From Candidatus Peribacteria bacterium (lineage in GTDB: Bacteria; Patescibacteriota; Gracilibacteria; Peribacterales; Peribacteraceae): a DNA stretch of 64,000 nucleotides. This document shows positions 57,168 to 64,000 of this stretch, one piece after another. The stretch lies in NCBI GenBank assembly GCA_023245935.1, contig JAHFJM010000001.1:496001-560000 (forward strand). The letters are read 5' to 3'. The position numbers and the translations under genes are program-made. Position 1 is the first letter of the stretch. Every line of letters starts with the position of its first letter. Below the pieces are notes generated by a model. It saw only the letters and a program-made list of their open reading frames with translations, was not told where the DNA came from and did not search any database.

Positions 57168-57419
57168 ATGAGTTCTCATAATGCGAATAATCAGGAGCAG
57201 TGTGATGAGCTTGCAGCAATGCTTGTAGATTCCATTCTTGATCTTGCCGCGACTGAGAAAGAAAATGGAGGGAGCACTCTTTCCCATCTTCGAATCATGG
57301 CAGCGCAAGGAATCAATGCTGATGCTGTCAGGATTGCTCTTGAGGCACAGTGTGCAAACACAGATACAAGTCAGCGTGCCATGCTGAAGAGAGAGCTTGC
57401 TCAAAGTTTACTTTCATAA
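57168..57419 (+). CDS. Small hypothetical protein
   Basis: This 83-residue soluble, helical protein (CDELAAMLVDSILDLAATEKE; INADAVRIALEAQCANTDTSQRAMLKRELAQSLL) has no signal or known motif. Its near-consensus promoter argues for real expression. The convergent murD gene ends 9 nt away. Confidence 0.6.
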   Translation: MSSHNANNQEQCDELAAMLVDSILDLAATEKENGGSTLSHLRIMAAQGINADAVRIALEAQCANTDTSQRAMLKRELAQSLLS

Positions 57420-57427
57420 GATTGTTT

Positions 57428-58735
57428 CTATTGATTGACGTATTTCTGAAATTGCTCTCCCCGATCTTCGAAATTTTTGAAGTGACCGTAACTGGGGGCG
57501 GCAGGGGAGAGGAGGACAATGGGGGATTGAGGGTGAGGGTTTAGGGTTAGGATTTTTTCTGTGTTTTTCTTAGCAATTGCCACTACTTCTTCCATTGTCT
57601 CTGCATCGATCAAGACAAGTTTTACCTTCGCTTCTTCCAGTTTCTTTCGAATCGTCCCCCCGCTATCCGGCATCAGGATCACCGTTTTCACGGATGATGT
57701 TTTCAAGCGTTCGATGAGAGGAGCGAAGTCGTAGCCGCGATCCTGACCGCCGAGGATGATCGTGCTGACCTGGTCGCCGAGTGCATCGAGTGCTGCGATT
57801 GCCGACTGAGGTGTTGTCGAAATCGAATCGTTCACCCATTCGATGTCGTTATGAATCCCAAGGGATTCGAGCCGGTGCGGCAAGCCTTTGAAGGACTTGA
57901 TTGCTGCGATTGCTGCAGCACGATCGATACCAAGATGCAGAGCGACCTTGAACGCCGCCGCGATGTTGCCGAGGTTGTGTGCACCTTTGAGTTGAATGTC
58001 TTCGAGTGTCACCTGTGCATCGTTTCTGCTGAACGGAATTTTCGTGCCTTTACTCTCTTCTGCAATTTTTTGTGCACCGTCAGAATCTTCATTGAAAAAA
58101 ACAACATCATTCTTGGTTTGAAATCGTGTGATGTGTTTCTTTGCTTCAAGATAGTTCTCCAAACTTGTATGGTAGTCCAGATGTTCCGGGAAGAAGCTTG
58201 TCACCACTGCAATCTGAGGGCTTGAAGTCAAATCCATCAATTGATAACTGCTCATCTCCTGAACAAAAATTGTATTCGAACTTGCATCCGCGATATGAGA
58301 AATCGCAGGCTCACCGATGTTGCCGACGAGAAAGGATTTCTTCCCGGCTGATTGCAGAATGTGATGAATGAGGGACGCTGTCGTGCTCTTTCCCTTCGAT
58401 CCGGTGACTCCGACAACGGTCGCACCTGAATTTTTGATTGAGTCGAGGAAGATTTCGGTCGCGGAAGTTACATGTTGAAAGTTACACGTTGAAAGTTCAT
58501 GTGGAGGTATGCCGGGTGATTTGACAACCACATCGAATTTTTCGAGATTCTTCAGCCAACCTGTTCCTACCTGCAGCCAATGTTTCGGATTCTCCGATCG
58601 TACCGTTTCATCTTTGTCCGCAATGGTAATTTCGCATCCTGAGGCATACTTCTTTAATGCCAGAGCCATTGCCTGTCCTTCCCTTCCATAGCCGAGGATG
58701 CAGATGTTCTTGCCTGCAAGAGAGCGGATGTCCAT
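57428..58735 (-). CDS. murD: MurD-type ligase (UDP-MurNAc-L-alanine:glutamate ligase)
   Basis: This 435-residue Mur ligase starts with the Rossmann-like NICILGYGREGQAMALAL. The central domain has GVTGSKGKSTTASLIHHIL (Walker A-like, about residue 110) and SYQLMDLTSSPQIAVVTSFFPEHLDYH. The C-terminal domain has GLPHRLESLGIHNDIEWVNDSISTTPQS and LSPAAPSYGHFKNFEDRGEQF. MurD adds glutamate to UDP-MurNAc-L-Ala. Immediately upstream on the same strand (16 nt) lies a MurL-like epimerase gene, so this MurD may use L-glutamate (MurD2 type). A repeat-coded insert (LNPHPQSPIV) lies near the C-terminus. The ATG at 58735 fits the family; the longer frame does not. Confidence 0.92.
   Translation of the reverse strand: MDIRSLAGKNICILGYGREGQAMALALKKYASGCEITIADKDETVRSENPKHWLQVGTGWLKNLEKFDVVVKSPGIPPHELSTCNFQHVTSATEIFLDSIKNSGATVVGVTGSKGKSTTASLIHHILQSAGKKSFLVGNIGEPAISHIADASSNTIFVQEMSSYQLMDLTSSPQIAVVTSFFPEHLDYHTSLENYLEAKKHITRFQTKNDVVFFNEDSDGAQKIAEESKGTKIPFSRNDAQVTLEDIQLKGAHNLGNIAAAFKVALHLGIDRAAAIAAIKSFKGLPHRLESLGIHNDIEWVNDSISTTPQSAIAALDALGDQVSTIILGGQDRGYDFAPLIERLKTSSVKTVILMPDSGGTIRKKLEEAKVKLVLIDAETMEEVVAIAKKNTEKILTLNPHPQSPIVLLSPAAPSYGHFKNFEDRGEQFQKYVNQ
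57515..57553. repeat. In-gene telomere-like G-rich repeat in murD
   Basis: GGGGGATTGAGGGTGAGGGTTTAGGGTTAGGATTTT on the plus strand includes GGGTTTAGGGTTAGG. It is read in frame as a Leu-Asn-Pro-His-Pro-Gln type insert. A second short direct repeat, GTTACAYGTTGAAA twice, lies at 58467-58494 in the same gene. Confidence 0.65.
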
Positions 58736-58751
58736 GCGAAGCGGGGAGCGA

Positions 58752-60155
58752 TTAGCGAGGTGCGACAAGTGGAAGGAAGAGTGGCGGAATGCAGTGTTGA
58801 TCACTCGATTGCATCACTGCTGCGATCAGCGCTTCTGGATCTTTGATTGTCGGCAGCACTTCCTTGATGAACATCTTCATCACCGGAGTCTCATTCAACT
58901 CATTTCTCTTCATCGCGAGGAGAAACGCAGCTTTCGTTTCATCCGGTGTGCCGACACACTCAAACGGTTTGAAGTTGGCAGTGCCAAGGAGTTCCCGGTA
59001 GAGGGGCATGAGCCAGTCGTGCTCGAACAGGATCGCACCGAACATCTTCTCAAGCTCCGTTTTCGGCAAGAATGCAGCCATGCAGCAGAAGACGAAGGCG
59101 CACTTGGGGCATTTATTACACCATTTACTTGAACTCTGCTGCTCTTCTTTTTTGAGGGGAGGGTTTGGGGTTTGGGTTAGGGTTGGGGATTTGGCGAGAA
59201 TTTTCCAGTTGGTATTACAGCTCGTCATGCGACCGTAGTATTGTGGGAATCCCGTAAAGAGTTCTGTGATTTTCAGTTCCGAGAGGGGACGGAGCAGGCT
59301 GAAGTACTCGATGCTTGTGCCAACGGATTCCGACAGATAACGCCGAAGGGCGCGCTCGAATGTGATCGATTTGCTCCACTGGTGATTGATATCCATCCCC
59401 TTAAATTTTATGTTGCCTTCATTCGCACTCCGCTCATTGCTCATCATGACGGCATCGAATTCATACAGCAGCGCGATGAGGACGGAGAGGATCGACAGGT
59501 ACGCCGTAATCGGCACGTGACCGTTCAGCGCTCCCTGCGCGTTGAGGTCGAAGAGGTTGCCGGAGATCGAACGTTTCACCGTCAGCATCGGGAGCCCCGT
59601 CGCATGCGCGAGCTCGTCGATGATCGGGTGCGAGCCCATGCGCAGCAGAGTCACCTGCACGCCGGACTTCTTCAGGAGTTCCGCGGTGACGATGGAATCT
59701 TTCCCGCCGCCGATCGGCACGAGGACGCGTTTCATCGGGTTCGGCTCGAGCCTCGTGCGCATCCCGGGGGATTCATCGGGCTTTGTTTCCGTCGCAGGGA
59801 AGTTGAGGAGACTCCGGAAATCGATATTGTTTTTGAAGAAGAATTCTCCGAGACCGTTCTCATACACCGTGTTCCAGAATTTCGCTTCCGCTTTGTTCAG
59901 TGTTCCCGTTCCAATCTCGATCTTCTTCGGCAGGCACGTTTTGTAGTAGCTGATGCCGCCGATCAGGTGCAGAGCAAGCAGCGCTTTCTGGATTTGCGGC
60001 GCTCGCTGCTGCATCTTGTTCGTGAAGGGCTCGTTCGGCAGGAGGAGCGTTTCCTCGAAGGCGATGCTCTCATCCAATGAGTAGCGAAGCACGATTTTCC
60101 GTGCATGGTGATTCCAGCCGATCTTCTCGAAGATGAACGAAGAGTAGGATTTCAT
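58752..60155 (-). CDS. murL: MurL-like UDP-MurNAc-L-Ala-L-Glu epimerase
   Basis: This 467-residue protein has a PP-loop-like ATP motif LVPIGGGKDSIVTAELL (about residue 144) and the stretches ISGNLFDLNAQGALNGHVPITAYL and AVMMSNERSANEGN (about 237). A Cys cluster WCNKCPKCAFVFCC (about 343) follows. These match what I recall of the MurL family, described in Xanthomonas. There MurD2 adds L-Glu to UDP-MurNAc-L-Ala, and MurL inverts it to D-Glu using ATP. The adjacent murD, 16 nt downstream, supports this strongly. The call rests on motif memory, not alignment. A repeat-coded insert (TLTQTPNPPLKKEEQQ) precedes the Cys cluster. The start at 60155 is preferred to 60164 or 60227. Confidence 0.75.
   Translation of the reverse strand: MKSYSSFIFEKIGWNHHARKIVLRYSLDESIAFEETLLLPNEPFTNKMQQRAPQIQKALLALHLIGGISYYKTCLPKKIEIGTGTLNKAEAKFWNTVYENGLGEFFFKNNIDFRSLLNFPATETKPDESPGMRTRLEPNPMKRVLVPIGGGKDSIVTAELLKKSGVQVTLLRMGSHPIIDELAHATGLPMLTVKRSISGNLFDLNAQGALNGHVPITAYLSILSVLIALLYEFDAVMMSNERSANEGNIKFKGMDINHQWSKSITFERALRRYLSESVGTSIEYFSLLRPLSELKITELFTGFPQYYGRMTSCNTNWKILAKSPTLTQTPNPPLKKEEQQSSSKWCNKCPKCAFVFCCMAAFLPKTELEKMFGAILFEHDWLMPLYRELLGTANFKPFECVGTPDETKAAFLLAMKRNELNETPVMKMFIKEVLPTIKDPEALIAAVMQSSDQHCIPPLFLPLVAPR
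59151..59195. repeat. In-gene telomere-like G-rich repeat in murL
   Basis: Plus-strand GGGGAGGGTTTGGGGTTTGG and GTTAGGGTTGGGGATTTGG lie between two conserved blocks of the MurL-like protein and are read in frame as a Thr/Pro/Asn-rich segment. Confidence 0.65.
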
Positions 60156-60192
60156 GGGAAGCATCAGTGTACAGGAAAGACGGATGGATGGT

Positions 60193-60834
60193 TCACGTTT
60201 GTGGTAGCAGCCACGCGCAATTTCCATCGAGGTGTATCAGCTTGAATTTCTTCGATTCAACGGAGGCTTTAGGATCGATGGTCTTATCACGCAGTGTGAC
60301 GATCAGCAATCCGTCTGCGGCAAGCAGCGAATGCATATCGTTCATGATGCTCTCACAAAGATCGGCATTGTGCTCGAACAGGCTGTTTGGTGCATTGAAT
60401 AGGTTAAGACACGTGATGATGTCGTACGGAGGGTCGAGCGTCGTCATCCAGCGTGGTTTCGTGAGATCGAGGACGCGATGATCGTACCGAGCCGTCGGAT
60501 TTTCTCGGATATCGATGCCCGTGACATTCGCGCCGAGTTTTGTGAGCATTTCGGCGAAGAACGGAGGATAGAGATCGCGAAAACTGTCCGTGAGCACATA
60601 CGGCTTCATCGATCCGCAACCGATATCGAGTACGCGTTTTCCCTTCACGTCTCCGAGTGCGGCGACGGCGTGCACTTCGCGCATGTCTGCAATGTCAAAA
60701 TCAACGGTTCCATGAAGATCAGCGATGACCGAGAAGAAGAGTGTCTGTGCCTGCAGAAACTTTGGTTCCTTGAGAATCGACGCAGGGCTCTCGCGCTTCC
60801 CGATGCGCCTGAGGTAGTCGAGGTCGATGTGCAT
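60193..60834 (-). CDS. Class I SAM-dependent methyltransferase
   Basis: This 213-residue protein has motif I KRVLDIGCGSMKPYVL (about residue 67), the acidic loop GANVTGIDIREN (about 101), DPPYDIITCLNLFNAPN (motif IV region, about 133) and LAADGLLIVTLRD. The fold is a class I methyltransferase; the FDIADMREVHAVAALGD opening is not family-specific. The substrate is unknown. The gene lies upstream of murL on the same strand with 37 nt between, so a link to envelope metabolism is possible. TAGCAT lies six bases before the ATG. Confidence 0.82.
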   Translation of the reverse strand: MHIDLDYLRRIGKRESPASILKEPKFLQAQTLFFSVIADLHGTVDFDIADMREVHAVAALGDVKGKRVLDIGCGSMKPYVLTDSFRDLYPPFFAEMLTKLGANVTGIDIRENPTARYDHRVLDLTKPRWMTTLDPPYDIITCLNLFNAPNSLFEHNADLCESIMNDMHSLLAADGLLIVTLRDKTIDPKASVESKKFKLIHLDGNCAWLLPQT

Positions 60835-60901
60835 TCCGGTATGCTACCGCATCTATCATGGAACCTCAGCAGGAAACGTTGTACGCTGAGCGCGCACCTG
60901 A

Positions 60902-60987
60902 GCCATGGTGGCGGAATGGTATACGCGCGCGACTCAAAATCGCGTTCCCGCAAGGGATTGAGGGTTCAAGTCCCTCCCATGGCACCA
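60902..60987 (+). tRNA. tRNA-Leu (CAA)
   Basis: This is a class II tRNA with acceptor GCCATGG pairing with CCATGGC. The anticodon stem-loop CGCGA-CTCAAAA-TCGCG carries CAA, followed by a variable arm (GTTCCCGCAAGGGAT), T-loop GGGTTCAAGTCCC and encoded CCA. The following gene starts 8 nt after the CCA. Confidence 0.95.
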
Positions 60988-60995
60988 CACACTCT

Positions 60996-61244
60996 ATGAA
61001 AACTCTCTGGTTCCGCGCGAAGCGATACGGCTACGGTTGGACGCCAGCATCGTGGCAAGGATGGCTTGCTCTTCTTCTGTACGTCATCGCAGTCGTTGCA
61101 ACATTTCGGAGCATCGATGTTCACTCGCATTCGGTGAGCGACACGCTCATCGGATTTGTCCCGCTTTGGATTCTGTATTCCTTCCTTCTGGTTCTTCTTT
61201 GTTCTCTGACCGGGGAGAAGGCGACGTGGAGGCGGGGGAAGTGA
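60996..61244 (+). CDS. Small two-helix membrane protein
   Basis: This 82-residue protein has a basic aromatic start (KTLWFRAKRYGYGWTPASWQG), helix 1 WLALLLYVIAVVATF, a polar His-rich loop (SIDVHSHSVSD) and helix 2 LIGFVPLWILYSFLLVLLC. The family resembles small conserved membrane proteins of unknown role. Its ATG is 8 nt downstream of the tRNA-Leu CCA, with no other promoter visible, so the mRNA is probably cut out of a tRNA transcript. The longer frame starting at 60858 runs through the tRNA and is not real. Confidence 0.75.
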   Translation: MKTLWFRAKRYGYGWTPASWQGWLALLLYVIAVVATFRSIDVHSHSVSDTLIGFVPLWILYSFLLVLLCSLTGEKATWRRGK

Positions 61245-61311
61245 TCGGTTGCCGCGGCAAGCATGCCACTCCTTTTATGAATAATGATCTTCAAAGGGAG
61301 CGTGATGCCTG

Positions 61312-61341
61312 CCCTCCGAAGCTCGAAAGCGAAGGAGGGCT
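61312..61341. repeat. CCCTCC/GGAGGG hairpin repeat
   Basis: GCCCTCC (61312-61318) pairs with GGAGGGC (61335-61341); the loop CGAAGCTCGAAAGCGA also has self-complementary GAAGC/GCGAA. It lies between the small membrane gene and the btuF-like gene. Confidence 0.65.
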
Positions 61342-61357
61342 TCGCGCGTGTTTGGTC

Positions 61358-61363
61358 TACAAT
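61358..61363 (+). promoter_or_regulatory. -10 element of btuF-like gene
   Basis: TACAAT ends six bases before the ATG at 61370. Confidence 0.5.
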
Positions 61364-61369
61364 TACTCC

Positions 61370-62161
61370 ATGAAAATCGCCTCACTCTCGCCTGCTGTCA
61401 CCGAAATACTGTTTGCATTGGAACAGCAGAAGTTTGTCGTCTGCACGGACCAGTTCAGTGATTTTCCCGAGGCAGCGAAGGCGATTCCGCATCTGAAGGA
61501 TCATCAGAAGATTGATGTCGATGCGCTCAGAGTGTTCAATCCTGAGGTTGTATTTACGTCGACACTTGTGCAGGAAAAACTGGCGAAGAAACTGAAGGAA
61601 GAGGGATTCGGAGTGATTTTCCAAGATCCGCGTTCGGTTCCCGAGATCTACGAATCCATTCGTGAGATAGGGACGATCCTCGGATGCGAGCCAAGAGCTC
61701 ATGCGTTGATCGAGACGATGCAGCAGGGCTTCAACGATACGAAACGCAAGGCGGGGCTCCTGCATCGCAAAGCGAAAGTATACGTCGAGGAATGGCATCA
61801 CCCGCCGATGGTGAGCGGGAATTGGGTGCCGGAGGTGGTGAAGATTGCGGGTGGTATTTCGTTTCCAATTTCCAGTGCGGGCATTCCTGCCCGCGATCCG
61901 GGCAAAAATCCTCCGAGCAGAGAAGTAAGTCTTGCTGAGATTCAAACTTTTGATCCGGATTTGATCGTTCTCAGTATCTGCGGAGCGGGATCGGTGGCAA
62001 GCAAAGAACTGCTGACCGCTCGTGCGGGATGGAACGAACTTCGTGCGGTTTCTGAGAATCATCTGTTCGTGATCGATGACTCACTGCTCAATCGACCCGG
62101 ACCGAGACTGACTGAAGGTGCGAAGAGACTGTTTGGATGGATGTTTCAGGTGCTACACTGA
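61370..62161 (+). CDS. BtuF-like substrate-binding-fold protein without signal peptide
   Basis: This 263-residue protein has the class III periplasmic-binding fold used for cobalamin or siderophores. It starts KIASLSPAVTEILFALEQQKFVVCTDQ and has VFNPEVVFTSTLVQEKLAKKL, GTILGCEPRAHALIETM, EWHHPPMVSGNWVPEVVKIAGG and FVIDDSLLNRPGPRLTEGAKRL. No signal peptide or lipobox is present, and no permease or ATPase genes are nearby, so it is probably a cytoplasmic stand-alone member rather than part of an importer. An insert (SSAGIPARDPGKNPPS, about residue 168) is coded by a hairpin repeat. Confidence 0.87.
   Translation: MKIASLSPAVTEILFALEQQKFVVCTDQFSDFPEAAKAIPHLKDHQKIDVDALRVFNPEVVFTSTLVQEKLAKKLKEEGFGVIFQDPRSVPEIYESIREIGTILGCEPRAHALIETMQQGFNDTKRKAGLLHRKAKVYVEEWHHPPMVSGNWVPEVVKIAGGISFPISSAGIPARDPGKNPPSREVSLAEIQTFDPDLIVLSICGAGSVASKELLTARAGWNELRAVSENHLFVIDDSLLNRPGPRLTEGAKRLFGWMFQVLH
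61877..61894. repeat. In-gene palindrome in btuF-like gene
   Basis: GCGGGCA-TTCC-TGCCCGC: a 7-bp perfect stem with a 4-nt loop, read in frame inside a variable loop of the protein. Confidence 0.7.
62151..62159 (+). promoter_or_regulatory. Extended -10 promoter of trxB within upstream gene
   Basis: TGC-TACACT ends six bases before the ATG at 62166 and lies inside the last codons of the btuF-like gene. Confidence 0.55.
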
Positions 62162-62165
62162 CGTC

Positions 62166-63089
62166 ATGTACGACATCGTCATCGTCGGGCTTGGAATCGC
62201 AGGGTATACCGCAGCCATCTACTGCGCGCGCTACAAACTGAAGGTGCTCCTCGTCGGTGCGGAAGCCGGCGGTATGGGCAATACGGCTGCGGAAGTCGGG
62301 AACTGGCCGGGAGAGATAGAGATCAGAGGTCCGGATCTCATGGAGAAGTTCAAGAACCATGCGGTGAGTTTCGGAGATCTCGTGACATTCAAAATTTCCA
62401 CGGTGAAAGATGCGAAGAAGACAGAGACCGGATTCGAGCTGATGCTTGAGGGCGATGAAAAAGTGACGGGAAAGACGATCATCTTTGCTACAGGCTCGAA
62501 TAAGAGACACCTCGGTGTCAAAGGCGAAACGGAGTTCTCCGGCAAAGGGGTGACGTACTGTGCCACCTGTGATGCGTTCTTCTATAAGAACAAGACCGTC
62601 GCGGTGATCGGAGGAGGGGACAGCGCGGTCGAAGGAGCTGCGATTGCGGCGCAGGTTGCCGCGAAAGTCTACCTCGTCCATCGCAAGAAAGACTTCCGTG
62701 CCGAGCCGTACTGGGTCGACAAAGTGAAGGAGAAGAAGAATGTGGAGTTCGTTCTTGAACGTAATCTCGTTGAAGTCATTGGTGATAAGAAAGTAACGGG
62801 CATGAAGCTCGATCAGCCGTGGAACGGTCAGGAGATCATCCCGGTCGACGGCGTGTTCATCGAGATCGGTTCGAATCCTGCGGTGGAACTTCCGAAGAAA
62901 CTCGGATGCAGTTTGGATGACATTGGTTTTCTGAAGGTCGACGAGGCGCAGCGGACGAACATCGCAGGGGTATTCGGTGCCGGCGATCTCACGAGTGCGA
63001 GCAACCATTTCGCGCAGTTCACGACGGCGGCGGGCGAGGCGACGGTCGCGGCGAACAGCGCGTTTAACTATTTGCAGAGCGGGAGGTAA
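62166..63089 (+). CDS. trxB: Thioredoxin reductase
   Basis: This 307-residue FAD/NAD(P)H enzyme reduces thioredoxin-like proteins. It has FAD-binding IVGLGIAGYTAAIYCARY (residues 5-22), redox-active CATCDAFFYKN (CxxC, about 134), NADPH-binding VAVIGGGDSAVEGA (about 148) and the C-terminal FAD motif GVFGAGDLTSASNHFAQFTTAAGEA (about 270). No thioredoxin gene is in the window. It is followed 9 nt later by a DMT transporter. A TGC-TACACT element supplies its own promoter inside the preceding gene. Confidence 0.95.
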   Translation: MYDIVIVGLGIAGYTAAIYCARYKLKVLLVGAEAGGMGNTAAEVGNWPGEIEIRGPDLMEKFKNHAVSFGDLVTFKISTVKDAKKTETGFELMLEGDEKVTGKTIIFATGSNKRHLGVKGETEFSGKGVTYCATCDAFFYKNKTVAVIGGGDSAVEGAAIAAQVAAKVYLVHRKKDFRAEPYWVDKVKEKKNVEFVLERNLVEVIGDKKVTGMKLDQPWNGQEIIPVDGVFIEIGSNPAVELPKKLGCSLDDIGFLKVDEAQRTNIAGVFGAGDLTSASNHFAQFTTAAGEATVAANSAFNYLQSGR

Positions 63090-63098
63090 GCTCTTTCC

Positions 63099-63992
63099 AT
63101 GTGGTTCCCTCTCACGCTTCTCACCGCGTTCCTGTGGGCTTTGATCAATGTGATCAATTCCGGAATCACGAAGAGGTATACGAAAGATCCGTCCGTCATC
63201 CTGTGGGTACAGGTCTGCTTCAGCATGATCTTTCTGACGATGATCGGGTTCCTGACACATCCCGATCCGCGGATGTCTCTCGTTTTCCTGCCGGTAGGTG
63301 TGATCACATACCTCGCCGATCTCTTATTTTTTTGGATCTGCAGTCGTCTCGATATCTCGGTCATGAACGCTGCTTGGTGTCTCCAATCCGTGATTCTGAG
63401 CGCGGCTGGGATTTTTTTGTTCCATGAACTATGGACGCCGGTGACCTTTCTTGGAGCGGTACTCGTCATTCTTGGCGTACTCCTGCTCTCACTGCGGGCA
63501 AGCACGCATTCTTTCGGCAAGACGGCTCTCTTCATCATTCCTCTTGCTCTCCTCTACATCCCCAACGCGCTTGCGAGGAAAGTAGCGCTGACTGCTGGCA
63601 TGCCGATTCTTCCGATATTCTTCTGGCTTCTCCTCTGTCGCGATGGGCTCGCATTCACTGTCCCGTGGTTTTTGCCTTCGGAACGAAGGAAGATCATGCG
63701 TACGTTGCCGACACTGCCACTCAGTTTTTTCGTGACGTGCGCGATACCGATCACGCTCTTCTTCACCGTCGAATACGTGACGCTTCGCGCACTTGCCATC
63801 GGTCCTCTCTCGATCGTTTCGGTTGTCGGGAATGTGCAGCCGTTCTTCGTTCTTGGGCTTGCGTGGCTCCTGCATCGGCATGGTCATCATCTTGCTCCCA
63901 ATGAAATCGTGACGAAGGAGAGCATCCGGATCAAAGCCCTGTCCTTCTTCATCGCATTCATTGGTCTTGCGCTCCTTGCCCTCTCCCAGTAA
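63099..63992 (+). CDS. EamA/DMT-superfamily transporter
   Basis: This 297-residue protein has ten hydrophobic segments in two EamA halves. The first begins WFPLTLLTAFLWALINVINSGITKRY and includes DISVMNAAWCLQSVILSAAGIFLFHE. The second includes TLRALAIGPLSIVSVVGNVQPFFVLGLAWLLHRH. The small-metabolite substrate is unknown. The last loop has a His cluster (HRHGHHLAPNE). It sits 9 nt downstream of trxB on the same strand, so it is probably co-transcribed. Confidence 0.88.
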   Translation: MWFPLTLLTAFLWALINVINSGITKRYTKDPSVILWVQVCFSMIFLTMIGFLTHPDPRMSLVFLPVGVITYLADLLFFWICSRLDISVMNAAWCLQSVILSAAGIFLFHELWTPVTFLGAVLVILGVLLLSLRASTHSFGKTALFIIPLALLYIPNALARKVALTAGMPILPIFFWLLLCRDGLAFTVPWFLPSERRKIMRTLPTLPLSFFVTCAIPITLFFTVEYVTLRALAIGPLSIVSVVGNVQPFFVLGLAWLLHRHGHHLAPNEIVTKESIRIKALSFFIAFIGLALLALSQ

Positions 63993-64000
63993 AGTAGCGC

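Noticed and set aside
57515-59195. Telomere-like GGGTTAGGG runs
   Set aside because: They are short, interior, and read in frame within genes; there is no sign of a linear chromosome end.
60858-60995. Upstream extension of the small membrane protein through tRNA-Leu
   Set aside because: The frame passes through the tRNA gene; the ATG at 60996 starts a normal membrane protein.
1-64000. Recoded UGA (as in Gracilibacteria or Absconditabacteria)
   Set aside because: UGA ends many genes at family-typical lengths and forms ATGA overlaps; no in-frame UGA was needed to restore any protein apart from the A9 frameshift.

Overview
The window reads as a compact bacterial chromosome from the Candidate Phyla Radiation, most likely Peregrinibacteria (Peribacteria-like). 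This is inference from content, not a database match. The support is: dense short-spaced operons, UGA used as an ordinary stop (for example TGA in the ATGA overlap at 26153-26156, which argues against Gracilibacteria and Absconditabacteria), near-50% GC, CPR-style type IV secretion pilins with a VirB4-like ATPase, SH3b/deacetylase lipoproteins, an SLH surface protein, and many small proteins of unknown function. No rRNA, transposase, prophage or CRISPR array was seen. Six tRNA genes are present: Lys-UUU, Arg-CCG, Gly-GCC, Gly-CCC, Met-CAU and Leu-CAA.

Layout. 1-8.5 kb: a truncated membrane gene, rplK, an ADP-forming acyl-CoA synthetase, ruvB, a frameshifted Tat-signal gene, a glycosyltransferase and small unknown proteins. 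8.5-14.1 kb: a candidate small RNA, tRNA-Lys, a GIY-YIG protein, tatD overlapping tRNA-Arg, a transglutaminase-like lipoprotein, an ABC-F ATPase and an RlmI-like methyltransferase. 14.2-18.9 kb: two large overlapping genes, a divergent SF2 helicase-like ATPase and an unrecognised helical partner; this is the best candidate for an undescribed system. 18.9-24.2 kb: a glycolipid-type cluster (GT4, DedA, GT2, PAP2-like), a beta-lactamase-fold hydrolase and two tRNA-Gly. 24.2-36.1 kb: mgtE, three T4SS-pilin-like proteins, metG, a PUR-like protein, an SLH protein, fmt, rbfA, nrnA, virB4 and a coiled-coil lipoprotein. 36.1-44.6 kb: argS and cell-envelope genes (SH3b/deacetylase lipoprotein, FemAB-like, DegT aminotransferase, membrane MurF, hydrolase). 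44.6-55 kb: a repeat-built Cys-rich surface protein, a membrane Ser/Thr kinase, a DEAD helicase, a DMT transporter, cfa, DoxX, and a probable copper-handling pair. 55-64 kb: archaeal-type PEP carboxylase, grpE, a murD-murL pair, trxB and others.

Two themes cut across the window. First, about twenty genes have a -10-like hexamer, often with an extended TGn, ending 5-7 nt before the start codon. This suggests widespread leaderless mRNAs and was used here to settle several starts. Second, short GC-rich hairpin or C/T-rich repeats lie between genes and also, in frame, inside genes (fmt, femAB-like, hydrolase, murD, murL, btuF-like), where they encode low-complexity Pro/Asn/Gln-rich inserts.
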